From: Chitinophaga pinensis
GTDB lineage: Bacteria; Bacteroidota; Bacteroidia; Chitinophagales; Chitinophagaceae
Direction: 5' to 3'
DNA: 48,986 nt
Assembly (NCBI GenBank): GCA_945878115.1
Contig: CAMDVD010000025.1
Coordinates: forward strand, 1-48,986
Part shown: positions 34,991 through 44,090 of the stretch, piece after piece
How the letters are laid out: each line of letters starts with the position of its first letter
Position numbering within the stretch: the first letter of the stretch is position 1
Program-made: the position numbers and the translations under genes
Notes under the pieces: generated by a model
What the model saw: the letters and a program-made list of their open reading frames with translations, nothing else
The model's database searches: none
Told to the model about the DNA's origin: nothing

Positions 34991-35710
34991 ATGAAAAAAG
35001 TAATTATCCTTTCATTAGCATTGGTTTCCGTATTATCAGTAGATGCTCAGAGAAAAAGAACAAGAACTGCAACTTCTCAAGGAAATGTAGTTGTAAGAAC
35101 AGGTTTAGGTATTAATCATGTAAAGGTTGATCCAGATTTAGATCCAGTTTATAAATCAACTACAATTGATTTCAATCCTTCCGTTGGTTTTATGGCTATC
35201 GACAATTTGGAATTAGGTCTTGATTTTGGTATATCTAACACTACTAGCGAAGATGTATTCACGCAATCTCCAGTGATTTCAAAAACAAATACAAAAGCTA
35301 CGGACGTTAACTTTGGTGTTTATGTTCAAAAATATTTCCCATTAAACAATTGGTTCGCTTTTACTACACAAGCTAACCTTGGTCTTTCAACTGGAACTTA
35401 CAATACAGATAACGTATTAGGTTCTATTACTTCACCAGATAAAATGAACAGCGGAAACCGTAATGGTGTTGGTGGTTCAGTTTCTTTTGGATTTGCTTTC
35501 ACACCGTATAATGCTTTTTCATTGTTTGCGCACATAGCTAGTCTTGGAGTAAACAATATGAAAAATGATCCAGATGGTGTAAATGATATTACAAATACAA
35601 CAAATGTTGGATTTAATGTAATCGGTAATATAAACGCGAATCAAAACGTAACTACTCCATTAACTTTTGGATGTGCTTGGTATTTCGGTCGTGGTCTTTG
35701 GAAAAAATAA
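34991..35710 (+). CDS. Outer-membrane beta-barrel protein
   Basis: 239 residues with a signal peptide cut near 'LSVDAQ' (~20) and a short basic stretch 'RKRTRT'. Amphipathic strands ('VVVRTGLGINHVKV', 'NLELGLDFGISNT', 'VNFGVYVQKYFPL', 'FAFTTQANLGLST', 'GGSVSFGFAFTP') follow and end in a 'TFGCAWYFGRGLWKK' closing strand. The size fits an 8-10-stranded barrel like OmpW/OmpX-type porin-family proteins of Bacteroidota. The cargo or partner is unknown. It is monocistronic, with a strong terminator. Confidence 0.85.
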   Translation: MKKVIILSLALVSVLSVDAQRKRTRTATSQGNVVVRTGLGINHVKVDPDLDPVYKSTTIDFNPSVGFMAIDNLELGLDFGISNTTSEDVFTQSPVISKTNTKATDVNFGVYVQKYFPLNNWFAFTTQANLGLSTGTYNTDNVLGSITSPDKMNSGNRNGVGGSVSFGFAFTPYNAFSLFAHIASLGVNNMKNDPDGVNDITNTTNVGFNVIGNINANQNVTTPLTFGCAWYFGRGLWKK

Positions 35711-35730
35711 TTCAATCTTAAATAGTAAAA

Positions 35731-35762
35731 AATCCCGCTTTAGATAAAGCGGGATTTTTTTT
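35731..35762 (+). terminator. Rho-independent terminator of the outer-membrane barrel gene
   Basis: AATCCCGCTTT-AGAT-AAAGCGGGATT stem (11 bp, extended by A/T pairs) followed by a T run, 21 bases after the stop. Confidence 0.9.
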
Positions 35763-35934
35763 ATGTAGATATTTGTAGTTGATCTCTTTTTTTTGAAAAT
35801 GAGTCTATATCTAATGTGTTGTCCATACAATCTCAAGTAATGATACAATGAATTACCTGATTATTCGACTACTCGGTTGTCGTCCGCCCAACAAATGGGC
35901 TGTTAATAATCCTCTACTTATTTCTGGGAATATA

Positions 35935-36111
35935 ATCCCATAGGGACGACATGATTATTGCTATGTATGCGCGAATAAGGTATTTGAAATCCCATAGGGA
36001 TGACATGATTAGGAATAAATGACAATAGGGTTTTTAAAATCCCGTAGGGATGATATGATTATAGGAAATAAATGACAATAAGGTTTTAACCCGGTAGGGG
36101 TGGCATGATTA
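35935..36111 (+). repeat. Four-copy ~50-bp degenerate tandem repeat
   Basis: The core ATCCCATAGGGATGACATGATTA (shown in parts: ATCCCATAGGGA + TGACATGATTA) occurs at 35935, 35989, 36039 and 36089, at periods of 54, 50 and 50. Copies differ by point changes. The intervening 27-31 bases (GGAAATAAATGACAATAAGG type) are also similar to one another. Each core has a small ATCCC/GGGAT palindrome. The unique part of this gap (35763-35934) shows nothing else. Confidence 0.8.
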
Positions 36112-36116
36112 TAACA

Positions 36117-36491
36117 TTAATAGAAATCGATAAGAGAAGCAATATAACTGTCGTCCCAACCGCTACATATATCCTCATATTCTTCATCTGGAATATTGGT
36201 ATGTTTAAGTTCTAATGAAGTTCCCTGTTTATGCTCATGCAATTTGATGGTCACAATCGAAGGCTCTACCTGTTCTCCAAAATACCATTCTTGCACTATT
36301 TTTTTTCCTTCTTCAAATTCAAGATTGCGACCAATAATACTATCACCCCAAAGTGAGAATTCAGAATTTGGTTCTGTACTCATTACAGCAGGTTCTCCAG
36401 TCCACAATTGAATTGTAGCTGGATTCGTCAAAGCCAGATAAACTTCATCGGGTGGGGCAGGCAGGATATAATATTTTTTAAAGTCTTTCAT
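36117..36491 (-). CDS. SRPBCC (START/Bet v1-like, AHSA1-type) protein
   Basis: 124 residues, cytoplasmic. 'KKYYILPAPPDEVYLALTNP' opens the SRPBCC fold, followed by 'TIQLWTGEPAVM', 'IIGRNLEF', 'IVQEWYFG' and 'TSLELKHTNIPDEEYEDI', as in AHSA1/YndB-like proteins. These bind hydrophobic ligands or assist chaperones; the specific role is unknown. It is flanked by the degenerate repeat at its 3' end. Confidence 0.88.
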   Translation of the reverse strand: MKDFKKYYILPAPPDEVYLALTNPATIQLWTGEPAVMSTEPNSEFSLWGDSIIGRNLEFEEGKKIVQEWYFGEQVEPSIVTIKLHEHKQGTSLELKHTNIPDEEYEDICSGWDDSYIASLIDFY

Positions 36492-36590
36492 GGTTTAAAA
36501 GTTGTGCTTTGGTCTATGTTTTGAATAAAATAAATGCTAAGGGATTTTTGCTTTAATCTTTTTTTATATAGAAAACGAATACTATCGTAA

Positions 36591-36631
36591 AATAAAAATC
36601 CCATCGAAGGTTTGAGGCCAATGATGGGATT
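36591..36631 (-). terminator. Terminator of the 68-residue protein gene
   Basis: On the minus strand AATCCCATC and GATGGGATT (36623-36631 and 36597-36605) form a 9-bp stem followed by TTTATTTT. Confidence 0.75.
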
Positions 36632-36651
36632 GTTGGTTTACTATAGGTGGA

Positions 36652-36858
36652 TTACCAACCTTGTTTGGTTGCTACGCCATCTTTCACTGCTTCTAACGCA
36701 CGAGCTTCGCCTAGCATAGTCGTCATCTTATTTCCTTTGCCATCATGACCTTGAGCCATATAGCCACCACGTGATGTTTTAGAAATGACAGCTTCTTGCA
36801 TTGGTACATTTTTTTCTTTTGTTTTCATGCAATATGCGGTTAACATGTTTTTAGACAT
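36652..36858 (-). CDS. Small conserved-looking protein of unknown function (68 aa)
   Basis: The N-terminal 'LTAYCMKTKEKNVPMQEA' resembles the start of DUF5679-type small proteins, but the second zinc Cys pair is absent. It continues with 'GGYMAQGHDGKGNKMTTML' and a basic C-terminal helix. A matched terminator lies 20 bases downstream, and an A-rich leader precedes the ATG. Both support a real, well-expressed gene. Function not recognised. Confidence 0.7.
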   Translation of the reverse strand: MSKNMLTAYCMKTKEKNVPMQEAVISKTSRGGYMAQGHDGKGNKMTTMLGEARALEAVKDGVATKQGW

Positions 36859-37003
36859 AAAAAATAATTTTAAGGGTTAATAAATGAATTAATAAGACAA
36901 GAATATGGAATAAATCTTATAAAGCGACTTTTACATATCCACTATGTGTTAATATGTAGGGAGTCTAAACCGGAGACACAAAGATTTGGAGAGAATCAAG
37001 GAC

Positions 37004-37040
37004 ATAAAAAAGCCATTACTTTTTTACGGTAATGGCTTTA
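37004..37040 (-). terminator. Terminator of the broken DUF1761 gene
   Basis: AAAGCCATTAC and GTAATGGCTTT (37009-37019, 37029-37039) form an 11-bp stem; on the minus strand it is followed by TTTAT. Confidence 0.8.
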
Positions 37041-37057
37041 TCAAAAAGAAAATAAGA

Positions 37058-37567
37058 TTAAGCAAACTGACAGATCGCACCACCTAGAAGCATTAGGCTT
37101 ATTATCCAATAGCCTAGATGAATCATAATGTATTTGAATCCGCGTCTTTCAAATATAGCGCATATGCCGATAAATGGTAATGCCATAAAAATAGCAGCAA
37201 TGGTGCCATGTAACATACCGTGCTTAAATGTTCTGAATTCGTGGCCATATTTAGCAACACCATCATTTAAAAAGGCAGTTGCACTTTCTTTGGTAGCGTC
37301 AGCCATTAATTGTGCTTGAAGCATGGAGAAGAAACTCATTTGATGTATCACAACTGGATACATAATAAAAGAAAGCATCACACTAAATAATTATGCAATA
37401 CCAATGGTTAGAGCCATGTTTCCTGATTTTGCTTTTTCTTCAGTCATGCCGCTTGCAGCCATCCAAGCGTTGCCAAAAAGTGCTTTGCTATACCAAATCA
37501 TGCCAAGTACAAGTGGTATTAGTGCAAATGCAAACACTAATAAAAAATTGATGTGTAGTTGTTCCAT
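37058..37567 (-). pseudogene. DUF1761 membrane protein gene interrupted by an in-frame TAA
   Basis: From ATG 37567 the minus strand reads MEQLHINFLLVF..'LGMIWYSKALFGNAWMAASG'..'ALTIGIA', then TAA at 37393-37391, and continues in the same frame with 'LFSVMLSFIMYPVVIHQMS' to the stop at 37058. Joined, the 170 codons give the usual DUF1761 layout: helix, 'WYSKALFGNAWM' motif and three further helices. No frameshift is needed, so one nonsense change separates the halves. A -7 promoter box (37616-37623) and a strong terminator frame the whole unit, which shows it was one gene. The downstream half has in-frame GTG/ATG codons and could in principle be reinitiated. A sequencing error cannot be excluded. 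Confidence 0.85.
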
Positions 37568-37615
37568 AGTTTAAATATTTTTCGAAAGATAAAAAGTTTT
37601 TTGGGAATGTGCTAT

Positions 37616-37623
37616 CAAATTTA
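37616..37623 (-). promoter_or_regulatory. -7 promoter box for the DUF1761 gene
   Basis: TAAATTTG on the minus strand matches TAnnTTTG and ends 48 bases before ATG 37567. Confidence 0.4.
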
Positions 37624-37682
37624 CTTTTTTAACGAGTAATCGAAAGCCATTCTATTGAAGTTAACACGGCTTCTTTACTATG

Positions 37683-37711
37683 AAAATGGCGACATTAATT
37701 GTCGCCATTTT
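37683..37711 (-). terminator. Terminator hairpin after metK
   Basis: AAAATGGCGACA and TGTCGCCATTTT form a 12-bp stem with a 5-base loop, four bases beyond the metK stop. The T run is short on the minus strand, and the hairpin could work in both directions. Confidence 0.75.
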
Positions 37712-37715
37712 TATT

Positions 37716-38996
37716 TTATTTTATTCCAAATGCCTTTTGGACTTGTGTTACATAATCTAATTTCTCCCAAGTGAATAATTCGACAGTCACTTTCTTTTCA
37801 TTCTTTTTACCTTTATTATAAACTTTAGTAACTGTTTCGTTTTTTCGCCCCATATGACCATAGCTTGCTGTTTCAGCGTAAATTGGATTGCGAAGTTTAA
37901 GTCTTTGCTCAATAGCATAAGGGCGCATATCAAATATCTTTTCTATTTGACGCGCAATCTCACCATCGTTTTGTTTTACTTTAGACGTGCCATAGGTATT
38001 GATAAATAAACCGCAAGGCTTAGCCACACCAATAGCATACGAAACTTGCACTAGTACCTCATCACATAATCCAGCAGCAACCATATTTTTTGCAATATGA
38101 CGAGTGGCGTATGCAGCACTGCGATCCACTTTGCTAGGATCTTTACCGCTAAATGCGCCACCACCATGTGCACCTTTTCCACCATAAGTATCTACTATAA
38201 TTTTTCGGCCAGTTAAACCTGTATCACCATGTGGTCCACCGATTACAAACTTACCTGTCGGATTGATATGATACGTGATTTCATTATTGAATAACTTTTG
38301 CAGTTTAGGAGTCAATTGTTTTTTTACTCGAGGAATAATAATTTCTATGATATCCTTTTTTATTTTAGCCAACATCTTCGCGTCCTTGTCAAAATCATCA
38401 TGTTGAGTAGATACAACAATTGTATCAATACGAACTGGATTATTATTGTCATCATATTCAATGGTGACTTGGCTTTTAGCATCTGGACGTAAATAAGTTA
38501 ATTCTTTTCCTTTACGTCGCGTGATGGATAATTCTTTTAAAATTTTATGCGCCAAATCAAGTGCAAGTGGCATGTAGTTTTCCGTTTCGCGGGTTGCATA
38601 ACCAAACATCATTCCTTGGTCGCCTGCGCCTTGTGCATTTGCCTTGGTTTCAAAACTTTCTTTTTTTGTAGAACGATCAACACCTCTATTGATGTCATCA
38701 CTTTGTTCATGAATCGCAGAGAAAATACCGCATGAATTTGCTTCAAACATATATTCCGCTTTGGTATATCCAATTTCACGAATTACTTGACGAGCAATTT
38801 CTTGTACATCTAAATAGGCTTCCGATTTTACCTCACCAGCTAATACAACTTGTCCTGTAGTTACAAGTGTTTCGCAGGCAACTTTAGAATTTGGATCGTA
38901 GGCTAAAAAATTATCTATTAAGGCATCCGAAATTTGATCGGCTACTTTGTCTGGGTGTCCTTCTGATACAGATTCAGATGTAAATAAATACGGCAT
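37716..38996 (-). CDS. metK: S-adenosylmethionine synthetase (methionine adenosyltransferase)
   Basis: Makes SAM from methionine and ATP. 426 residues from ATG 38996, which opens '[20 protein letters not shown]'; an in-frame extension upstream to 39032 is not family-like. Motifs are 'GHPDK' with the catalytic His, '[12 protein letters not shown]', '[10 protein letters not shown]', '[20 protein letters not shown]' and '[20 protein letters not shown]', all intact. The length is slightly above the bacterial norm (~385-420), owing to a ~20-residue insert near the C-terminus ('[16 protein letters not shown]'), as in other Bacteroidota. A strong terminator follows. No SAM riboswitch was recognised in the short leader. 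Confidence 0.97.
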   Translation of the reverse strand: MPYLFTSESVSEGHPDKVADQISDALIDNFLAYDPNSKVACETLVTTGQVVLAGEVKSEAYLDVQEIARQVIREIGYTKAEYMFEANSCGIFSAIHEQSDDINRGVDRSTKKESFETKANAQGAGDQGMMFGYATRETENYMPLALDLAHKILKELSITRRKGKELTYLRPDAKSQVTIEYDDNNNPVRIDTIVVSTQHDDFDKDAKMLAKIKKDIIEIIIPRVKKQLTPKLQKLFNNEITYHINPTGKFVIGGPHGDTGLTGRKIIVDTYGGKGAHGGGAFSGKDPSKVDRSAAYATRHIAKNMVAAGLCDEVLVQVSYAIGVAKPCGLFINTYGTSKVKQNDGEIARQIEKIFDMRPYAIEQRLKLRNPIYAETASYGHMGRKNETVTKVYNKGKKNEKKVTVELFTWEKLDYVTQVQKAFGIK

Positions 38997-39029
38997 AGTA
39001 TATTTTAAGGGGTTAAATAAAAAGTGTTG

Positions 39030-39037
39030 CAAATGTA
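39030..39037 (-). promoter_or_regulatory. -7 promoter box for metK
   Basis: TACATTTG on the minus strand ends 33 bases before ATG 38996. The short leader leaves no room for a SAM riboswitch. Confidence 0.45.
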
Positions 39038-39133
39038 CTATAAGAAATCATTTATAGAAATCTAGAGGCAATTATTTAGAAGGTAGGCGTAAGTCGTAAG
39101 GCGTAAGGCGAGGGACTTATCCTGACGCATGAA

Positions 39134-41752
39134 TTAGGGTTTGATGGGTGCTGATTCATTCCGTATCACTATCGTACTATCAAACACATCTACGGTTACT
39201 TCTTTCTCTTTGTCAATTTCACCAGCAATAATTTTTTTGCTGAGTAGATTAATAATCTCTTTTTGTATCACTCTTTTCAACGGACGGGCGCCGTATTGTG
39301 AATCGATGCCATTTTCGACCAAGTAGTCAATCGCATAATCTGTAAAGTGCAAATCAATATTTTGTTCCTTAAGTAACTTGCTCAATTGTCGCAATTGGAT
39401 GGTGATGATTTCTTTTATCTCCGCCTTCATCAATGGTTTGAACATGATAATTTCATCAATGCGATTCAAAAATTCTGGACGCATGTTTTGACGTAAAAGC
39501 GTCATCACTTCAAGTTTCGTTTTTTCCGTAACATCATCCACATTCTTTTCTGTTACCTTTTCAAAATTATCTTGAATGATATGACTGCCCATATTGGAGG
39601 TCATGATGATAATGGTATTTTTAAAATTAACCACTCGACCTTTATTGTCTGTAAGTCGACCATCGTCCAATACTTGCAACATTACATTAAATACATCTGG
39701 ATGCGCTTTTTCTATTTCATCTAAAAGTACTACGCTGTATGGTTTACGTCGAACTGCTTCTGTAAGTTGTCCGCCTTCATCATAGCCAACATAGCCTGGA
39801 GGCGCACCAACCAAACGACTTACACTATGTTTCTCTTGGTATTCACTCATGTCTATTCTGGTCATCATGCTTTCATCATCAAACAGAAATTCAGCAAGTG
39901 CTTTTGCTAATTCCGTTTTACCCACACCAGTGGTACCTAAAAAAATAAAGGAACCTATTGGTTTACGTGCATCTTGCAAACCTGCTCTGCTGCGACGTAT
40001 GGCATCTGACACTGCGGATATTGCTTCTTCTTGCCCAATTACTCTTTCATGTAAATGGGCTTCTAGTTGCAATAATTTTTCCTTTTCCGATTGCAACATT
40101 CTTGAAATTGGAATGCCTGTCATCTTCGCAATATTGGTTGCAATGTCTTCCGCGTCTACTTCTTCTTTGAGTAATCTTTTATGTTGAAAGGTATCTGTTT
40201 CTAATTCTTTTACTTTTGATTGTAATAAGTTTTCTTGGTCTTTTATTTTTCCGTATCGAAGTTCAGCAACTTTTCCAAAATCGCCATTTCTTTCCGCTTG
40301 ATCTGCTTCGAGTTTAAGATGTTCGATATTTGTTTTGATATTTTGAATCGCATCAATACCTTCTTTCTCATGTTGCCATCTAATTTTGAAAGCATCTCTT
40401 TGTTCTGCAATGTCTGCAATTTCTTTAGATAATTCTTTTATTTTCTTCTCATCTTTTTCACGTTTGATGGCTTCTCGTTCTATTTCTAATTGTCGTAATT
40501 TTCTTTCTAATTCGTCCAATTCTTCGGGCATTGAATTCATTTCTAATTTTAATTTCGATGCACTTTCATCCATTAAATCTATTGCTTTATCTGGCAAAAA
40601 TCTATCCGTAATATATCGACTGGAAAGCTCTACAGCCGCAATGATAGCCTCGTCTTTGATTTGTATATGGTGATAGTTTTCGTATCGTTCTTTCAATCCA
40701 CGAAGTATTGAAATGGCATCATCAATACTTGGTTCGTCGATCATTACTTTTTGAAAACGACGTTCAAGTGCTTTGTCTTTTTCGAAATATTTTTGATACT
40801 CATTTAAAGTGGTTGCACCGATGGCACGTAATTCGCCACGAGCCAATGCAGGCTTGAGTATATTAGCCGCATCCATAGCACTATCGCCTCCGCCACCAGC
40901 ACCTACTAGGGTATGAATTTCGTCAATAAATAAAATGATTTCGCCATTTGAATCTGTCACTTCTTTGATTACACTTTTGAGTCGCTCTTCAAATTCACCT
41001 TTGAATTTTGCACCCGCAATCAGTTGCCCCATGTCGAGAGCGTAAATGATTTTACTTTTTAAATTTTCTGGAATATCACCATCAATTATTCGATGTGCTA
41101 AGCCTTCTACGATGGCTGTTTTACCAACACCAGGTTCGCCTACAAGAATAGGATTATTTTTTGTGCGTCGGGAAAGGATATGTAATGTTCTTCGTATTTC
41201 TTCATCTCTACCAATGACAGGATCTAATTTGCCAGCGGCTGCTAGTTCATTTAAATTCTTTGCATACTTTTTTAAGGATTGATAATTGGTATCGCTTCCT
41301 TGCGAATTAACGGTAGTTCCTTTGCGGGTTTCTTTAATGGATTTCTTTAAATTTTTTTCTGATAGACCTGCATCTTTTAAAAGATTGGAAACCGCATCAT
41401 TATTGCTTAAAAGTCCAATTAGCAAATGTTCTAAAGAAATAAATTCATCGCCAAATTCTTTTAAATAAGAACCAGCTTTGAGTGCGGTACTGTTTAATTC
41501 GCGTGAAATACCTTGTCCACCTTCGCCACTAGTGGTTGGAATTTTGGATAATATATCTTGTAGTTTTTGTTCAACAAAAGATACGTTGACGTCATTTTTT
41601 TTCAATAGAAAATCAACCGATTTACTTTCCTCATCCAACATGGCTTGGAGTAAATGTGCTGTTTCTATTTGTTGGTTTTTAGCGTTGAAAGCAAGTTGCT
41701 GTGCTTGGGTTACCGCTTCTTGCGCTTTGATGGTGAAATTATTTATGTTCAT
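39134..41752 (-). CDS. clpB: ATP-dependent disaggregase ClpB
   Basis: A hexameric Hsp100 chaperone that rescues aggregated proteins with DnaK. 872 residues from ATG 41752 ('[20 protein letters not shown]'); the in-frame extension to 41794 contains the promoter box. In order: the N domain with two Clp-N repeats (~1-145), AAA1 with Walker A 'GEPGVGKT' and Walker B '[10 protein letters not shown]', the coiled-coil M domain (~405-525, '[20 protein letters not shown]'), AAA2 with 'GTTGVGKT' and '[11 protein letters not shown]', and the C-terminal '[13 protein letters not shown]'. The M domain separates it from ClpA/ClpC. No HrcA CIRCE element was seen upstream. Confidence 0.97.
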   Translation of the reverse strand: MNINNFTIKAQEAVTQAQQLAFNAKNQQIETAHLLQAMLDEESKSVDFLLKKNDVNVSFVEQKLQDILSKIPTTSGEGGQGISRELNSTALKAGSYLKEFGDEFISLEHLLIGLLSNNDAVSNLLKDAGLSEKNLKKSIKETRKGTTVNSQGSDTNYQSLKKYAKNLNELAAAGKLDPVIGRDEEIRRTLHILSRRTKNNPILVGEPGVGKTAIVEGLAHRIIDGDIPENLKSKIIYALDMGQLIAGAKFKGEFEERLKSVIKEVTDSNGEIILFIDEIHTLVGAGGGGDSAMDAANILKPALARGELRAIGATTLNEYQKYFEKDKALERRFQKVMIDEPSIDDAISILRGLKERYENYHHIQIKDEAIIAAVELSSRYITDRFLPDKAIDLMDESASKLKLEMNSMPEELDELERKLRQLEIEREAIKREKDEKKIKELSKEIADIAEQRDAFKIRWQHEKEGIDAIQNIKTNIEHLKLEADQAERNGDFGKVAELRYGKIKDQENLLQSKVKELETDTFQHKRLLKEEVDAEDIATNIAKMTGIPISRMLQSEKEKLLQLEAHLHERVIGQEEAISAVSDAIRRSRAGLQDARKPIGSFIFLGTTGVGKTELAKALAEFLFDDESMMTRIDMSEYQEKHSVSRLVGAPPGYVGYDEGGQLTEAVRRKPYSVVLLDEIEKAHPDVFNVMLQVLDDGRLTDNKGRVVNFKNTIIIMTSNMGSHIIQDNFEKVTEKNVDDVTEKTKLEVMTLLRQNMRPEFLNRIDEIIMFKPLMKAEIKEIITIQLRQLSKLLKEQNIDLHFTDYAIDYLVENGIDSQYGARPLKRVIQKEIINLLSKKIIAGEIDKEKEVTVDVFDSTIVIRNESAPIKP

Positions 41753-41791
41753 ATTTAATGGTATTTGCAATGGAATTAGCAAAGCACAAAC

Positions 41792-41799
41792 CAAATCTA
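41792..41799 (-). promoter_or_regulatory. -7 promoter box for clpB
   Basis: TAGATTTG on the minus strand matches TAnnTTTG and ends 39 bases before ATG 41752. It supports the downstream start. Confidence 0.45.
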
Positions 41800-41894
41800 A
41801 TTTTCTACATAAACTGTCACGTATTTTTGATGTAAACTGACTGTGTTGCAGGTTTCATGGGGCTTGTATGATAAAATAGCAGATAAATTGTTTT

Positions 41895-42032
41895 ATGAAT
41901 CTAGACCAAATAGATATAGAGAACATTTTTTTTGCAGGGGCTTGCATTGCGGCAACGATTGTAGTGGAAATCCTTTTTGTAGGCGCAGCCGCAAAAAAAT
42001 TGGAACGAAAAGTCCCTATCCCGCTGCTTTGA
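41895..42032 (+). CDS. Possible 45-residue single-helix membrane protein
   Basis: An ATG-started frame reads MNLDQIDIENIFFAGACIAA, then TIVVEILFVGAAAKKLERKV and PIPLL. It has an acidic N-terminus, one strongly hydrophobic helix (~12-32) and a basic C-terminal flank, the normal layout of a small type I/III membrane peptide. It lies in the gap between divergently placed clpB and the EEP gene. There is no recognised family, so it is a plausible but unproven gene. Confidence 0.35.
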   Translation: MNLDQIDIENIFFAGACIAATIVVEILFVGAAAKKLERKVPIPLL

Positions 42033-42101
42033 GCGGAAACGGATCCTGACATTTATCGTAAGGACGTGTGTGCCGCCAACATATTCTTATTCTATTTATT
42101 T

Positions 42102-43205
42102 TTACATCAATCCAAAATAGGCCATCAATGGATAATGGTCGGAGTAGGTAACATCAAATTTCTCAAACCCATAGAGATGAATTTGTGGATTGAAAAATAA
42201 ATAATCAATACGAAGTACAGGTATGGAACCGGCATGTGTAGCACCTAATCCATAGCTTTTATCTAAGAAAGAGTCGTGCAATTTTCCCCTCATTTTGAAA
42301 TACACATAAGAGCTAGGAATGTCATTTAAATCGCCACATAAAATAGATGGATAATTATTTTTTGAAATGATATTCGAAACCAAATCAGCTTCCAAACCTC
42401 GATTGATAGAGCTTTTTTTTAATTTAGCATAAATGGATTTTGATTGAGAAATGATTTCATCGTCAATTGTTGGCATTACTTTTTTATCCACCAAATCCGT
42501 TTCGTTGCTACTGAATTTATTGGATTTTAAATGAATATTGAAAATGCTAAATGTATCGCCCGCTAGAGAAATATTTGCTTGCTGCAACATATTACTTCCA
42601 TGTACATCAATATCATGATTCGTTGCTTCTACAATGGGAAGATGCGAGAAAATAACGCTGCCCCATTTGCCTCGCTTGTTTATATTTAGATTGCAAACGG
42701 CATGGTATTCGTAATCACAGGAATCAGAAATCTCACCAATATTATCATAACCAACTGAGTCGTTGCCAGTATAGAATTCTTGTAAGCAAAGTACTGACGG
42801 ATTTTTTTCTTTGATAAATTGAATGAGGTTTTGTCGAGTTTCTTTTTTGCCACTCCAATGGTATAAATCCAATAAACGCACATTATAGGTCATGACGGAA
42901 AATCGGGTGCTTGCTTTTTGTGTATCTTGTTTTTCTAGAAAATGACCGCCAACCAAAACACTGAATACTTTCCAACTAAAAAATAGCGCGAACAATGGAA
43001 TAAGAATGAATAAAAATTTGCGAGAGAATAACCAGAAAAAAATAAATCCAATATTGATGATACAAAGTATAGGGGCAATAAATCCTAATATGCCTACAAA
43101 GCTTTGTTCGTAAGGGTTTACAGAAGGTATTAAATTGCATGCCATCATGGCTGCCGCAAAAAGCACACTAAGAATTAGAAAGGAATATTTAATGAGTTTT
43201 CTCAA
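42102..43205 (-). CDS. Membrane-anchored endonuclease/exonuclease/phosphatase (EEP) family protein
   Basis: 367 residues. Three hydrophobic segments at the N-terminus (~5-25, ~37-58, ~63-85) anchor the catalytic domain, probably outside the cytoplasm. The EEP domain (~102-367) shows 'FSVMTYNVRLLDL', 'SVLCLQEFYTGND' with the metal-binding Glu, 'ILCGDLNDIPSS', 'IDYLFFN' and the terminal 'YSDHYPLMAYF' with catalytic Asp-His. Substrates in the family range from nucleic acids to phospholipids; none can be assigned. The start lies 3 bases downstream of the pseudo-rhomboid stop, in one minus-strand operon. Confidence 0.92.
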   Translation of the reverse strand: MRKLIKYSFLILSVLFAAAMMACNLIPSVNPYEQSFVGILGFIAPILCIINIGFIFFWLFSRKFLFILIPLFALFFSWKVFSVLVGGHFLEKQDTQKASTRFSVMTYNVRLLDLYHWSGKKETRQNLIQFIKEKNPSVLCLQEFYTGNDSVGYDNIGEISDSCDYEYHAVCNLNINKRGKWGSVIFSHLPIVEATNHDIDVHGSNMLQQANISLAGDTFSIFNIHLKSNKFSSNETDLVDKKVMPTIDDEIISQSKSIYAKLKKSSINRGLEADLVSNIISKNNYPSILCGDLNDIPSSYVYFKMRGKLHDSFLDKSYGLGATHAGSIPVLRIDYLFFNPQIHLYGFEKFDVTYSDHYPLMAYFGLM

Positions 43206-43208
43206 ATT

Positions 43209-44090
43209 CTATTTTTTACTGTACTCATTTAGTGAGCGTAATTCCGATTCGGATAAAGATTGCATGCCAAATTTATTTATTTTATCCAGTAAGGCATCTA
43301 ATTTTTTTTCATTGATATTGATGGTGTTAAAAGGAAGATCGGTATTGGTATAGGTGTTTTTTTTACGCTTAGATTTAACTACAAAATTATTATTATTGCT
43401 CATGTAGGCTGACATACGTTTGAGCCCATTCGTTGTTGATTCGAAAAAGGAAGGTAAGCCATAATTGTAAGCTATGCCGATGAGCACACCACCTAGGATT
43501 AAACAGAGCATGCTACTATTTTGCCAAGGTTTTGATATGGATAATAAAATGAAATAAACGATGGTAAAAACCCAAAGTTCGATTCGTGTATTAAAAAGTA
43601 TCCAAAATGTATACTTCGGTTTATAGAGGCTAGTGGCAACAACTACACCGGTAAGTGCTGCCATGGCGCCACTAAAATGAAAGGTATTGCTGGTATGTGT
43701 AAGCGTGTTGAAACCCAATAACAATAAGGCGCCGAGTATACCACTGAAAATATAAATTGGGAAAATACGAAGACTACCCAGAAGGTCTTCTATTACAGAT
43801 CCAAATACCCAAAGCCAAATCATATTGCCAATGATTTGCATAAAACCCATGTCACAAAACATATAAGTAAGTAAGCACCAAGGTTGATACAATACTTCTT
43901 GAAAGGTGGATGGGAGTGTCAATTTATTCCAAATAGATTGGATGTAATAAGTTTCATCTTCGCCACCAATCAATAAGGTGATTCGGATGAATTGAAGGAT
44001 TACGAAAATAAGTGAAGTAATCGTAATTATTTTGATGATGTCACTTTTGGAAGTGAATGCAAAAAAAGAAGTTGAACTGTATTTATTCAT
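43209..44090 (-). CDS. Rhomboid-fold protein lacking the catalytic histidine (pseudoprotease)
   Basis: 293 residues with six hydrophobic segments in the rhomboid arrangement. 'FMQIIGNMIWLWVFG' (~83-97) matches the conserved H-x-x-x-N region, and 'FHFSGAMAALTG' (~137-148) aligns with the GxSG segment, keeping Ser140. In the last helix 'LILGGVL' replaces the usual 'AHLGG', so the catalytic His is Ile198. The cytoplasmic C-terminal tail ends 'LDALLDKINKFGMQSLSESELRSLNE', split here as LDALLDKINKFG and MQSLSESELRSL; this is the short helical motif found at the end of many Bacteroidota rhomboids. It abuts the active rhomboid with no spacer, so the two are translated together and may interact. Confidence 0.85.
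   Translation of the reverse strand: MNKYSSTSFFAFTSKSDIIKIITITSLIFVILQFIRITLLIGGEDETYYIQSIWNKLTLPSTFQEVLYQPWCLLTYMFCDMGFMQIIGNMIWLWVFGSVIEDLLGSLRIFPIYIFSGILGALLLLGFNTLTHTSNTFHFSGAMAALTGVVVATSLYKPKYTFWILFNTRIELWVFTIVYFILLSISKPWQNSSMLCLILGGVLIGIAYNYGLPSFFESTTNGLKRMSAYMSNNNNFVVKSKRKKNTYTNTDLPFNTININEKKLDALLDKINKFGMQSLSESELRSLNEYSKK

Noticed and set aside
35935-36111. CRISPR-like array of four units
   Set aside because: The 'spacers' resemble one another, repeats are degenerate, and no cas genes are present; it is a tandem repeat.
38997-39037. SAM riboswitch in the metK leader
   Set aside because: The promoter box is only 33 bases from the start codon, leaving no room, and no riboswitch motifs were seen.
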